From: Pullulanibacillus camelliae
GTDB lineage: Bacteria > Bacillota > Bacilli > Bacillales > Sporolactobacillaceae
Direction of reading: 5' to 3'
DNA: 64,000 nucleotides
NCBI RefSeq assembly: GCF_014642655.1
Contig: NZ_BMIR01000004.1
Span: forward strand, 129,414-193,413
Translations under genes and position numbers: made by a program
Notes under the pieces: generated by a model
Told to the model about the DNA's origin: nothing
Database searches by the model: none
What the model saw: only the letters and a program-made list of their open reading frames with translations
Part shown: positions 7,787 to 16,628 of the stretch, piece by piece
How positions within the stretch are numbered: the first letter of the stretch is position 1
Layout: the number at the start of each line of letters is the position of its first letter

Positions 7787-8506
7787 CTATTGAATTTTAT
7801 CGTATTCATTAATGACTTCAACTAAATATTTATAGTTTTCTTCTGTAATACCAAAAGTATTTGTAGAATCCTTTTGATAATATTCTTCCGCAAATTTTAT
7901 CATCTCATCTGATACTTGGTTTGCCTCAAGAATGTTCTCCTTCCAGTATTTTATGCACTTAATCGTTTTTTCATCATTTGAAGACAATTTATTCTTGAAG
8001 CAATAATCCAAGTCTTTTATAAACGCATTCCACCCTTTTATATTAAAAGTGAAATTTGTATCTTTATTCTGTGTCATATTTTCAATCTGTAACCTTGAAA
8101 TGCTAGCTTCATTTGTTATTTGTGAAAAAAACGGAATAATATAAGGGGTTATATCTTGTTTTTCGCTAACTTGTTCTTCAAGACGGGACAATCGCATTAA
8201 TCGTAATTGTAAATCAGTAATTGCTGTCTCAATCCGGTGTTTTTCTTCTTTAATAAAAAGCCGAATGTCAAAATCATTATTATTTACATACTGATTAATG
8301 TTATTTAGACTCATCCCCATATTTTTAAGTGAAATGATTACGAACATTTTTGAAAAAGAATTTGAATCATAAAACCGATGACCGTACTCATTGGTATATG
8401 CTGGACTAAGTAGGTTTATTTCATCATAGTATTGTAATGTTCGTACACTTACACCAGTCAATTCAGAAAGCTCTTTGATTTTTATATACCTTTCCATCAT
8501 ATACAC
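7787..8506 (-). CDS. MerR family transcriptional regulator with a large C-terminal sensor region
   Basis: This 239-residue protein opens with a MerR winged helix-turn-helix (about residues 7-75; IKELSELTGVSVRTLQYYDEINLL). A coiled helix follows, then about 140 residues with a TipAS-like pattern ending in KYLVEVINEYD. The first in-frame start is a GTG at 8506; ATG codons at 8500 and 8497 are alternatives. It starts one base after the stop of the Hsp33-like gene, so the two are co-transcribed and probably coupled. The operon promoter at 9167-9197 has the long 19-bp spacer and dyad typical of MerR activation, so it most likely activates its own operon. The inducer is unknown. Confidence 0.87.
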   Translation of the reverse strand: MYMMERYIKIKELSELTGVSVRTLQYYDEINLLSPAYTNEYGHRFYDSNSFSKMFVIISLKNMGMSLNNINQYVNNNDFDIRLFIKEEKHRIETAITDLQLRLMRLSRLEEQVSEKQDITPYIIPFFSQITNEASISRLQIENMTQNKDTNFTFNIKGWNAFIKDLDYCFKNKLSSNDEKTIKCIKYWKENILEANQVSDEMIKFAEEYYQKDSTNTFGITEENYKYLVEVINEYDKIQ

Positions 8507-8507
8507 T

Positions 8508-9146
8508 CTATTCTATCTTCTTTTCCGCTATTATATTTGCTAAATGACTATATATATTTGCAGCGTTATTCCAATTTACTTGTTCTAGTTCCTTTGATAA
8601 ATATACCAATTCATCAACACTTTTAGACACTATTTTGTCATCGGCAAAAGGTAAGGGTTGCATCAAAATTCCCCTAGAAAGATTATTTCCTGCCATTATA
8701 AAGTGACTTGGAAGCTGTTCGCTCTGTACTGTAAAATGGGATAAAAGCATATCGATACTATCCATATGCGCTTCAACCGTTCCTGTGTGTAATCCTGTTT
8801 TCCAATCTCCTGTTGTTATTGACAGTACAGATTTATTGTCAAATAAATCTGCTATAGCTCCATCAAATTGATTAAGTTTGTCTTTATACTTCATACTGAA
8901 TTTTGAATCTACAATTTGACAAAATATAGATATTCCCTGTGAAAGACGAAAGGAAAAACTTATTTTTGCATTAAAGTCATTTATAGCGGATAACAGCGTA
9001 CAATTTGTAATAATACGCTCCAAAAACATGCGTATACAAGGAGAACCTGTAAATTCACATAACTCTCTTTCTGATATTTTATGTGTTTCAGCAATAACCA
9101 TTCTAAAGTCCTTGTTTACCGAAAGCATTTTTATAATATTATTCAT
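8508..9146 (-). CDS. Hsp33 (HslO)-like protein lacking the zinc redox switch
   Basis: I place the start at the ATG at 9146 because AGAGGTGAT lies just upstream and because the residues from there (MNNIIKMLSVNKDFRMVIAE) line up with the Hsp33 N-terminus. This gives 212 residues. The C-terminal part carries Hsp33 core patterns: a GxVxAHxDSIDMLLSHF stretch, SEQLPSHFIM, and RGILMQPLP. True Hsp33 is about 290 residues and ends in a CxC...CxxC zinc domain that switches the chaperone on under oxidation. That domain is missing here, so the protein ends soon after the core. Sequence upstream of 9146 in the same frame belongs to a methyltransferase remnant. It shares an operon with a MerR regulator. 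Chaperone activity is unproven. Confidence 0.72.
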   Translation of the reverse strand: MNNIIKMLSVNKDFRMVIAETHKISERELCEFTGSPCIRMFLERIITNCTLLSAINDFNAKISFSFRLSQGISIFCQIVDSKFSMKYKDKLNQFDGAIADLFDNKSVLSITTGDWKTGLHTGTVEAHMDSIDMLLSHFTVQSEQLPSHFIMAGNNLSRGILMQPLPFADDKIVSKSVDELVYLSKELEQVNWNNAANIYSHLANIIAEKKIE

Positions 9147-9166
9147 TTTTATCACCTCTAAATGGA

Positions 9167-9197
9167 ATACTACTGTATCACGTAACGTGACATGCAA
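9167..9197 (-). promoter_or_regulatory. MerR-type promoter of the Hsp33-like/merR operon
   Basis: On the minus strand TTGCAT (9192-9197) and TAGTAT (9167-9172) are separated by exactly 19 bp. The spacer contains the perfect dyad TCACGTTACGTGA (9178-9190). A stretched spacer with a centred dyad is the hallmark of promoters activated by MerR proteins. Confidence 0.78.
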
Positions 9198-9199
9198 GT

Positions 9200-9491
9200 G
9201 TTTTGATAAAAATAAACTCAACTGACTTCCAGCAAGACCTTCTCTTTCCCGATATTTGATAAGTTCTGACATGGAGAACCTAATGTAGTGATATGAACAG
9301 GTGGTATTTTTGCTACCATCTATTTTTGTAATATCTCCTAGATGTAACATGTTGGGGAAATGCTATTTTGTAATAGAGATAGGTGCTTTCTCTACTTCAC
9401 TTGCACATGTTGGCGGACTTCCGTAAGGAGAGGCTGCTAATGGAAATAAACCACTGCCATCGAATAGACTTCCTGATTTTAGTTCGATCAT
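9200..9491 (-). pseudogene. Decayed N-terminus of a cytosine-C5 DNA methyltransferase
   Basis: From an ATG at 9491 with AGAGGTGAAAT before it, the frame reads SGSLFDGSGLFPLAAS (motif I) and ASEVEKAPI, then meets an in-frame TAG at 9363-9365. It continues as HFPNMLHLGDITKIDGSK, shifts frame at a run of five A into IPPVHITTLGSPCQNLSNIGK (motif IV with the catalytic Pro-Cys), and shifts again into REGLAGSQLSLF. Intact enzymes read motif I, the GDI element, GSPCQ and the GKREGLAG element in one frame. One stop, two frameshifts and loss of everything after motif IV show a dead remnant. Its end abuts the MerR-type promoter. Confidence 0.85.
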
Positions 9492-9521
9492 ATTTCACCT
9501 CTAGCTTACATTTTTTGAGCA

Positions 9522-9555
9522 TAAAAAAAGACGCTCATTTAAAGTGAACGTCTAA
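9522..9555 (-). terminator. Intrinsic terminator downstream of rlmCD
   Basis: On the minus strand AGACGTTCACTTTAAATGAGCGTCT forms a hairpin with one mismatch, followed by TTTTTTT. It is the first terminator after the rlmCD stop, about 170 bases away. Confidence 0.75.
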
Positions 9556-9722
9556 AAATTATGGAATCTATTTAAGTTAAACTTATTATTCTCTTGTGTT
9601 CCCACATCCCAGATCAATTACCACCGAAACAGTAATGCAGTTTTTCAATACCTTATTTCTACTTTTTCCCCCTTCTCCTACAAACACGAAATGCTTGTGA
9701 AAGTGTTTAAAATTAAGGAGTT

Positions 9723-11099
9723 CTATATAGTTTGTCGTTGTAGCAACGATACACACTCCACATGTGTCGTCTGTGGAAACATATCAACTGGCTGAACGAC
9801 TTCGGTTTTGAATCCGCCGTCTTCTAGGATGCGCAGGTCGCGTGCGAGTGTTGCTGGGTTGCAGGAGACGTAGACCATGCGTTTTGGCTTCATATCAATA
9901 ATCGTATCGAGCAGGGCCTGATCGCAGCCTTTGCGTGGGGGATCAACGACGATAACGTCGGGCTTGATGCCTTTTTTGGCCCAGGCTGGAATGACGTCTT
10001 CCGATTTGCCGACTTCGAAAGTGACGTTGCTTAATTTGTTTAACGCTGCGTTTGCTTTGGCGTCTTCAATGGCCTCTGGGACAATTTCGACGCCATAAAC
10101 GTGTCCGGCTTTTTGGGCTAGGAAAAGCGAGATAGTACCGATGCCGCAATAAGCGTCGATGACGGTTTCTTTTCCAGTGAGACCGGCGTATTCGAGTGCT
10201 TTATCATATAACACCTTGGTTTGCTCTGGGTTCACTTGATAAAAGGAGCGTGCGGAGATCGCGAACTTCACATCTCCAATTTGATCATAGATGACTTCTC
10301 TTCCCCAGAGAATGCGGGTCTCATCGCCGAAAATGGTGTTCGTCCGTCTTGGATTAATGTTTTGGGCAATAGATTTGATCTGCGGGAATGTCATTGACAG
10401 CTCTTGGATGAATTTTTTTCTAAAAGGAAGATCTTGTCCCTTTGTGACAAGTACAACCATAAGCTCACCGCTCACTCTTCCGACTCTGACCACAATATGA
10501 CGGAGCGTCCCACGGTGCTTCTCTTCATCATAAGGCTCAATGCCATAGGTCTTAGCAATCCGTTTGACCTCTTGGATGACCTCATCATTGACAGAATCCT
10601 GAATGAGGCAGTGATCCATTTCAATGATGTGGTGGCTGCGCTTTTGATAAAATCCAGCAATTAACTCGCCGTTACGACTAGCGACAGGCACCTGTGCTTT
10701 ATTGCGATAGTTCCAAGGCTCGTCCATGCCTAACACAGGAAGAACAGGAATGTGCTCTAAGCCGCCGATTCGGGCTAGCGCCTCGCTGACCTGCTTGCGC
10801 TTATAAGCCAGCTGACCTTTATAGCTCAAATGTTGAAGCTGACACCCTCCACAACGTCCATAGATCTCACAAGGTGGATCAACACGTTCGGGGCTTTCTT
10901 TCAAGATTTTAAGTTTTTTCCCGAAGCCATAGGCCTTTTTCACCTTTATGACTCTGACCTCTGCCGTTTCACCTGGAAGAGCGTCGGGGACAAAGAGCGT
11001 GTAGCCATTTACCTTGCCAACGCCTGAGCCATCATGAGATAGATCAGAAAACGTAACTTCTACCGTATCATTCTTTTGTACTGGAGGTGTGTCGATCAT
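9723..11099 (-). CDS. rlmCD: 23S rRNA (uracil-C5)-methyltransferase, RlmCD/RlmD family
   Basis: About 458 residues. An N-terminal TRAM RNA-binding domain (about residues 10-65) is followed by an iron-sulfur cysteine cluster ([15 protein letters not shown], with a later CLIQD). A Rossmann methyltransferase domain then carries [14 protein letters not shown] for SAM binding, the DPPRKGCD motif, and the catalytic cysteine in VYVSCNPAT. In B. subtilis the homologue YefA methylates two uridines of 23S rRNA. A GTG at 11108 also fits the frame; the ATG at 11099 is placed better. It is at the left end of the conserved region and forms its own unit. Confidence 0.93.
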   Translation of the reverse strand: MIDTPPVQKNDTVEVTFSDLSHDGSGVGKVNGYTLFVPDALPGETAEVRVIKVKKAYGFGKKLKILKESPERVDPPCEIYGRCGGCQLQHLSYKGQLAYKRKQVSEALARIGGLEHIPVLPVLGMDEPWNYRNKAQVPVASRNGELIAGFYQKRSHHIIEMDHCLIQDSVNDEVIQEVKRIAKTYGIEPYDEEKHRGTLRHIVVRVGRVSGELMVVLVTKGQDLPFRKKFIQELSMTFPQIKSIAQNINPRRTNTIFGDETRILWGREVIYDQIGDVKFAISARSFYQVNPEQTKVLYDKALEYAGLTGKETVIDAYCGIGTISLFLAQKAGHVYGVEIVPEAIEDAKANAALNKLSNVTFEVGKSEDVIPAWAKKGIKPDVIVVDPPRKGCDQALLDTIIDMKPKRMVYVSCNPATLARDLRILEDGGFKTEVVQPVDMFPQTTHVECVSLLQRQTI

Positions 11100-11228
11100 T
11101 ATGTTCACTCACTTTAGGTTGTTAGTCAATTCGAGAAGAAGAGCCAAGCATACCAGGTTCACTTTTGGATGGCACACCCCATGGATGAAAGGCCCCAATC
11201 CGTTCTCCTTCTTGATCACGTATTTCGT

Positions 11229-11489
11229 AAGATTAGAAAACTTGGCTTGTCATCAAGCCCTAGATAGCCAAAGGCAAAGTTACACTTATAAGCTCTTCCT
11301 TTAAGAGCGTCAGCGAAGTTATAGATTCGGATAGTATAAAGAAAAAATTGGCTTTTATCACTTTTGATGTGATCTTGTCAATCATACATTAAGTGGCCTG
11401 CATGCCTCAAGTCGCGAAAATCACAGCCTGAGCGGATGCAGATCTTCCTTTGAGAGCATCGGCGAAGAGTTATCATTTTGATAGTAATA
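11229..11489 (-). repeat. Dispersed repeat family A, two tandem copies
   Basis: A copy at 11229-11340 contains TTAGAAAACTTGGCTTG, TCAAGCCCTAGATAGCCAAAGGC, CTTCCTTTAAGAGCGTCAGCGAAG and ATTCGGATAGTATAAA. A second, more diverged copy at about 11345-11489 ends in CTTCCTTTGAGAGCATCGGCGAAG and TTTTGATAGTAATAG. The second copy abuts the dagK terminator. The region 11109-11228 between rlmCD and the repeat shows no gene. Confidence 0.7.
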
Positions 11490-11516
11490 GAAAGACAGAC
11501 GCTGTGTCTGTCTTTT
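11490..11516 (-). terminator. Hairpin terminator of dagK
   Basis: AAAGACAGAC pairs perfectly with GTCTGTCTTT across the loop GCTGT, directly after the dagK stop. The T-run is better on the plus strand than on the minus strand, so it may work in both directions. Confidence 0.7.
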
Positions 11517-11518
11517 TA

Positions 11519-12457
11519 TTAGGCATTTTCTTCGATTGTTTCAGCCGTTTGCTCATTCCAGCGATCGGCGGTTTCCTTTGGCACGATAAGCTGAAAATGG
11601 TGGGGCAGGCTGTTAAAGACGCCTGGAAGCAGGCCGCCGTATTCTCCGTCTAAGTTTAATTGCATTTTTTCTTCGTTTTCAACCTTAACGTACGCTGCTT
11701 TGGTATATAAAATCTTGGGATCATTAATGTGCTCCCCTTTAAGCGCGAGACGGGCCAAGCGAATAAATTCGGCTAAGTTGCATTTTCTTAGCACAACAAG
11801 GTCAAACATGCCGTCATTATAAGAAGCGCGTGGCGCAATTTTTTCAAAACCAGCCACAGAGTTCGTATTGGTAACGAAAAACAGCATGATCTCTTCTTCT
11901 AATAATTTGCCATCATATTCAATGCGGACACGAGTTGGGCGGATTGAAGGGAGCATTTCTATCCCCTTCATATGATAAGCGAGCTGACCAAGCATGGTCT
12001 TAAGCTTGCTTGGGACTTCATAGGTGAGCTCTGTCAGCTTGCCGCCCCCAGCGATATTAATAAAGTATTGATGATTAACTTTACCAATATCCATCGGCAC
12101 CTCATGACCCTCACACAAAATATCACAAGCTTTTTCAATATCCTTTGGCATGTTGATTGCCCGTGCAAAATCATTGGTTGTTCCCATAGGAATGATGGCG
12201 AACTTAGGACGATTTGGCTGCTCAGCCATCCCGTTCACCACTTCGTTAATCGTGCCGTCCCCTCCAGCAGCGATAACCAAGTCAAAACCGCGTTGTACAG
12301 CCGCCCGTGCACTTGTTGTCGCATCTCCTACTCCTGTCGTGGCGTGGCATGAGGTTTCATAGCCAGCACCTTCTAACCGTTCAAGAATATAAGGGAGATT
12401 GCGCTTCATAAGTTCCCGACCTGAAGTCGGATTATAGATCAATCTAGCTCGTTTCAT
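11519..12457 (-). CDS. dagK: Diacylglycerol kinase, DgkB/YerQ type
   Basis: The start at 12457 follows AAGGTGATTAAC; the earlier ATG at 12472 has no ribosome binding site. The product is 312 residues. The catalytic-domain nucleotide site IAAGGDGTINEVVNG is near residues 65-79, with the FAIIPMGTTNDFAR element next and the phosphate-binding NPTSG at the N-terminus. A C-terminal beta-sandwich domain carries NLDGEYGG. It recycles diacylglycerol released from lipoteichoic acid synthesis to phosphatidic acid at the membrane. In B. subtilis it also lies between gatB and yefA. It stands alone between terminators here. Confidence 0.94.
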   Translation of the reverse strand: MKRARLIYNPTSGRELMKRNLPYILERLEGAGYETSCHATTGVGDATTSARAAVQRGFDLVIAAGGDGTINEVVNGMAEQPNRPKFAIIPMGTTNDFARAINMPKDIEKACDILCEGHEVPMDIGKVNHQYFINIAGGGKLTELTYEVPSKLKTMLGQLAYHMKGIEMLPSIRPTRVRIEYDGKLLEEEIMLFFVTNTNSVAGFEKIAPRASYNDGMFDLVVLRKCNLAEFIRLARLALKGEHINDPKILYTKAAYVKVENEEKMQLNLDGEYGGLLPGVFNSLPHHFQLIVPKETADRWNEQTAETIEENA

Positions 12458-12511
12458 GTTAATCACCTTCATGTGAAATTGAAAACAAAAGAAGTCTCTC
12501 TACCGTCCATA

Positions 12512-12545
12512 TAAAAGGCAGCTCCCTTTATTTGGGAAAGCTGCT
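12512..12545 (-). terminator. Intrinsic terminator of the dienoyl-CoA reductase gene
   Basis: On the minus strand AGCAGCTTTCCC pairs with GGGAGCTGCC (one-base asymmetry) around AAATAAA and is followed by TTTTAT. Confidence 0.75.
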
Positions 12546-12663
12546 CGTCTACTCACATATTATAAAGGAAATACACCCAAAAAGAAAGTATTAGGGAACC
12601 TGCCTAATAGTCATACTATGTAATTTTTAAAAAAAGTATACTATTTCCTGTCATGATATGAAA

Positions 12664-14613
12664 TTACCAAGCAAGCTGGGCCCCTTCATATATTGCACGT
12701 TTGGCATCAAGCTCTCCAGCATGCTTGGCCCCGCCAATCAGGATGCTTGGAATGCCTCTGACTTGAAATGGAGTGCAATCAAATGGGGTAGACTCCTGGC
12801 CCGCAGCGAGAATGACAGAATCCACCTCAACGCACTCTGTCCCCCATTCCCCATTATCCCCGAAATGGTCAATCCAAACCCCCTGTTTATCGATCCTTTG
12901 ATAGCGAAGTTCACTCATAAAGTGAACACCCTGTTCTCTAAGGTGCTGAATGAGTGCCCAGCGTGTCGTTTTGCCAAGACCTTCCCCCATCTTACCGTGT
13001 CGACGCATAAGTGTAATATCACGCGGCTGTTGAGCATTCAAAAAATGAGCCAGATCACAGGCGATACCACCCGCTCCGATGATGGCAACACGCTCGCCAA
13101 TGCGTTCAGGATGCTGAAAAGCTTCTGCATAGGTCAATACAGGCCCCATTTGAAGACCTTCGATATCCGGAAGACGTGGCGAGACACCTGTTGCGATGAT
13201 TATCTTTTTAAACGATTGTTTAATGAGCTCATCTGCACTGACCCGATAATTCAATACCGTAGGAACTCCTAAACGGTGCAGTTCTGTGCGATAATAACGC
13301 AGGGTTTCATTAAACTCCCGTTTTCCTGGAACCCTTTTGGCGTAATTAATTTGTCCACCGAGCTCAGCCTTCGCTTCAAACAGGATAACCTGATTGCCTA
13401 TCTCTGCCAATGTCCGGGCAGCCTCCATCCCTGCCACGCCGCCGCCCACAACGGCAATCTTTTCCGGTGTTTGCCCCATCGTTTTGGGATGAGATGTGAG
13501 AAGATGCTCCCGCCCCACGCGTGGATTCACCAAGCAACTCGCAGGCTGGCCCATAAAGACATGATCAAGACAAGCCTGGTTACAGGCAATACACGTATTG
13601 ATGCGGTCAAAGTCTCCTTGAGCTGATTTTTGTAAAATATCTGGATCTGCTAAAAAGGGGCGAGCCATTGAAATCAAGTCACATCGCCCTTCCTCCAACA
13701 ATTGATTGGCCTCCTGTGGATCATTAATGCGATTGCTACCAATGATGGGAATGCGCACATGCTGCTTTAATTTCTCTGCGATGTGGATAAAGCCTGCCCG
13801 TGGCACCTGAGATGAAATCGTCGGCACTTGCGATTCGTGCCAACCAATCCCTACATTTATTGCATCGACACCAAGAACCTCTAAAGCTTGGGCAAATTGA
13901 ATGGTCTCAGTTTCTGATGTACTCCCTGGAACAAGATCAGCACCAGACATGCGGAAAATTACAGGAATGCTTGGATTAACTGCCTTTCGAACAGCTTCCA
14001 AGACAGCTAAAGGAAAGCGCATACGTTTTTCTAAACTCCCGCCCCACTCATCTGTGCGCTTATTCGTCACTGGTGATAAAAACTGATTGAGCAAATAACC
14101 TTCTGAACCCATAATCTCAATAGCATCAAACCCAAGGGCTATTGCCTGCTTCGCACGATCCGCAAAAGTATGTATCAGCTGATGAATGTCTTCATCTGTA
14201 AGAGCTCGAGGACGTTCACGATGAATCGGGGACCGGATGGCCGATGGTGCCACGGCTGGTTGCCCAGTTAGCTCTGGATAGGCGTATCGACCGGCATGAA
14301 AAAGCTGTGCCGCAATATGTCCACCAGCAGCATGGACAGCCTCCGTCACCTCCTGCATGATTATCCGATCCTTGCCACGATAAAAGCCGAGGAAGTTGGC
14401 ACCTCCTTCACCTTCTAGGGTAATCGCAATCCCACCTGTCACAATTAGGCCCGGTCCGCCTGCTTTTGCTCGTGTTTGATAAAAAGTCGTTAATGCCTCG
14501 GCGGCATCTCGACCTCCTTCAAGTCCAACATGCATCGACCCCATAATCACTCGATTACGAAGTGTCAGCCCTGCCAATTGATACGGAGACAATAATAGAT
14601 CCACCCCACTCAT
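12664..14613 (-). CDS. fadH: NADPH-dependent 2,4-dienoyl-CoA reductase, FadH family (Old Yellow Enzyme/FeS flavoprotein)
   Basis: The ATG at 14613 follows GGAGGTCGGGACT; the ATG at 14628 overlaps that site. The 649-residue product has an N-terminal FMN TIM barrel (about 1-330). The FadH-type signature VGIGWHESQVPTI lies inside it. The cysteine set CIACNQACLD...SCLVNP for a 4Fe-4S cluster follows. The C-terminal FAD/NADPH domains carry VVGGGVAGMEAA and AIIGAGGIACD. This is the architecture of E. coli FadH, which removes double bonds at even positions during fatty-acid beta-oxidation. No other fatty-acid genes are nearby. Other members of this family reduce enones or trimethylamine, so the substrate is probable, not certain. 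Confidence 0.86.
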   Translation of the reverse strand: MSGVDLLLSPYQLAGLTLRNRVIMGSMHVGLEGGRDAAEALTTFYQTRAKAGGPGLIVTGGIAITLEGEGGANFLGFYRGKDRIIMQEVTEAVHAAGGHIAAQLFHAGRYAYPELTGQPAVAPSAIRSPIHRERPRALTDEDIHQLIHTFADRAKQAIALGFDAIEIMGSEGYLLNQFLSPVTNKRTDEWGGSLEKRMRFPLAVLEAVRKAVNPSIPVIFRMSGADLVPGSTSETETIQFAQALEVLGVDAINVGIGWHESQVPTISSQVPRAGFIHIAEKLKQHVRIPIIGSNRINDPQEANQLLEEGRCDLISMARPFLADPDILQKSAQGDFDRINTCIACNQACLDHVFMGQPASCLVNPRVGREHLLTSHPKTMGQTPEKIAVVGGGVAGMEAARTLAEIGNQVILFEAKAELGGQINYAKRVPGKREFNETLRYYRTELHRLGVPTVLNYRVSADELIKQSFKKIIIATGVSPRLPDIEGLQMGPVLTYAEAFQHPERIGERVAIIGAGGIACDLAHFLNAQQPRDITLMRRHGKMGEGLGKTTRWALIQHLREQGVHFMSELRYQRIDKQGVWIDHFGDNGEWGTECVEVDSVILAAGQESTPFDCTPFQVRGIPSILIGGAKHAGELDAKRAIYEGAQLAW

Positions 14614-15154
14614 AGTCCCGACCTCCATTAGAATTGTTGATCTTCTTTAACTTAGAGACAAATCCTTTTCAATAGCTTAGACATCTTGATTATTTTTCTA
14701 TATTTCTATGCTTCTTGTTTCTATAAATGCTCCAGAGAATCCTGCTGCAACTAAGCGACTTGGGGATGGATTTTTTCATTTTATTGGGACACTGCCCCTG
14801 CCTTACAGGAGGTTCAACCCATTCTCAGCCAAACCTCAGCGGCATACCTCCCCTTTAGGTTAACTCGCCCCTTGAGGGATAGATGTTTCGTAAAATAAAC
14901 ATAACCGCTCGTATGTTGATGATAGTACCCTTTTATTATTTTAAGCGTGCTTTTTTGTTAATGTGGCCTTAGCCTTTGTTCATTTACACCTCTCTTCTGT
15001 TACACTCAGACCGAGTTTTAAAAGCTTGCCGCCATTCGTAATCATACGAATCACATCAATAGAATGGACTGGGCAGGCATGCAGGAAAGTGGGCCTCCTG
15101 AAGTGGAAAGGCCCCTCCAATTTCAAAAATGTCTATACTCTCTGGCAGTACTAC
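14614..15154. other. Intergenic stretch with a short unassigned coding trace
   Basis: About 540 bases between gatB and the fadH-like gene. On the minus strand a frame of about 40 codons ends near 15000 and reads HACPVHSIDVIRMITNGG then KLLKLGLSVTEERCK before a stop. It has no start signal and may be a gene scrap. Nothing else could be identified. Confidence 0.35.
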
Positions 15155-15188
15155 AAAATCCCCTCTGGCATGAACCAGAGGGGAGGCT
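15155..15188 (-). terminator. Intrinsic terminator of gatCAB
   Basis: CCCCTCTGG (15160-15168) pairs perfectly with CCAGAGGGG (15175-15183) across a 6-base loop, with TTTTG following on the minus strand. Confidence 0.88.
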
Positions 15189-15200
15189 TTTATTGCTGTA

Positions 15201-16628
15201 TTATCTTTTAGCCATTTCTTCTAAAATAATTTTGTTCACCATTGGTGGATTGGCTTGGCCTTTAGTCAGCTTCATAACTTGACCGACAAGGAAGCCTAGG
15301 GCACGGTCTTTCCCATTTTTATAGTCGATGATAGATTGTTCATTGGCATCGAGTAATGGAATGATAATATCCTTCAGTGCGCCTTCATCTGAGATTTGTA
15401 CCAAGCCTTTGTCTTTGACGATTTTCTCTGGATCGCCGCCTTTTGTGATCAGCTCTCGGAATACCTTCTTTGCCATCTTAGAGGAAAGTGTACCTTTTTC
15501 AATGAGCTCAATCATCTTAGCTAGGGAGGCAGATGTTAACGGCACATCCTCAATTTCTTTATTTTCATTGTTAAGATACGCAGAGACCTCACCCATAAGC
15601 CAGTTAGAGGCTTGCTTTGGATCAGCGCCTGCTTGAATCGTATTTTCAAAGAAGTCCGCCATTGATTTGGTTTGGGTTAATACTGCAGCATCATAAGCAG
15701 GGAGGCCAAATTCATTGACATAACGCTCTTTACGGGCATCTGGAAGCTCAGGAATCTCGGCGCGAACCTTTTCCTTCCATGCTTCATCAATATGAAGCTT
15801 GACGAGATCAGGCTCTGGGAAGTAACGGTAGTCATCCGACCCTTCCTTAACACGCATGAGAATGGTTTCTTTGGTTGCCTCATCAAAGCGACGTGTTTCC
15901 TGTTCGATCACGCCACCTGAAATCAAAACGCGTTCCTGACGGGCTTGCTCAAATTCAAGACCTTTTTGTACATAGCTAAAAGAATTGAGGTTCTTGAGCT
16001 CCGTCTTTGTCCCGAATGCTTCTTGACCATAAGGACGCAAAGAAAGGTTGGCATCACAGCGCAGGGAGCCTTCTTCCATTTTACAGTCAGATACGCCTGT
16101 GTACTGCATGATTGCCTTCAGCTTTTCAAGATACGCATAAGCCTCCTCCGGCGTGCGAATATCCGGTTCAGAGACGATCTCAATTAGCGGTGTTCCCACA
16201 CGGTTAAAGTCCACTAAGGACCCACCCTCTGTATGCGTCAGCTTACCTGCATCTTCCTCTAAGTGCAGGCGCGTAATACCAATGCGCTTTTTCTTGCCCT
16301 CGACTTCGATTTCAATATAACCGTGTTCACCAATTGGCTTGTCAAACTGCGAAATCTGATAAGCCTTTGGATTATCAGGATAGAAATAGTTTTTGCGATC
16401 AAATTTCGTATCTGTAGCAATCTCACAGTTCAATGCCATCGCTGCACGCATAGCAAAATCAACAGCCTGCTCGTTTAAAACGGGTAAGACACCTGGATGA
16501 CCTAAGCAAATCGGACAAGTATGTGTGTTTGGCGGTGCACCAAATTCAGTGGAACACCCACAAAAGATTTTGGAATTGGTTTTCAACTCCACATGGACTT
16601 CGAGTCCAATGATCGTTTCAAAGTTCAT
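15201..16628 (-). CDS. gatB: Asp-tRNA(Asn)/Glu-tRNA(Gln) amidotransferase subunit B
   Basis: A 475-residue protein of usual family length. The N-terminal GLEVHVEL, the zinc-type cysteines [24 protein letters not shown] and the [11 protein letters not shown] stretch are typical of GatB, which phosphorylates the mischarged tRNA and passes it to GatA-released ammonia. The C-terminal helical and YqeY-like tail binds tRNA. It starts directly after the gatA stop (TAAATG), with AAGGGGTG upstream, so it is translated from the gatCAB message. It allows charging of Gln-tRNA in an organism without glutaminyl-tRNA synthetase. Confidence 0.97.
   Translation of the reverse strand: MNFETIIGLEVHVELKTNSKIFCGCSTEFGAPPNTHTCPICLGHPGVLPVLNEQAVDFAMRAAMALNCEIATDTKFDRKNYFYPDNPKAYQISQFDKPIGEHGYIEIEVEGKKKRIGITRLHLEEDAGKLTHTEGGSLVDFNRVGTPLIEIVSEPDIRTPEEAYAYLEKLKAIMQYTGVSDCKMEEGSLRCDANLSLRPYGQEAFGTKTELKNLNSFSYVQKGLEFEQARQERVLISGGVIEQETRRFDEATKETILMRVKEGSDDYRYFPEPDLVKLHIDEAWKEKVRAEIPELPDARKERYVNEFGLPAYDAAVLTQTKSMADFFENTIQAGADPKQASNWLMGEVSAYLNNENKEIEDVPLTSASLAKMIELIEKGTLSSKMAKKVFRELITKGGDPEKIVKDKGLVQISDEGALKDIIIPLLDANEQSIIDYKNGKDRALGFLVGQVMKLTKGQANPPMVNKIILEEMAKR

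Noticed and set aside
9147-9350. N-terminal extension of the Hsp33-like open frame
   Set aside because: These codons cover the methyltransferase remnant and the MerR-type promoter; the ATG at 9146 has the ribosome binding site and matches the Hsp33 start.
9363-9491. A 42-residue peptide gene with a good ribosome binding site, at first sight a bacteriocin or signalling peptide
   Set aside because: Its sequence is the motif I region of a cytosine-C5 methyltransferase, and the same frame continues past the stop with the next conserved element.
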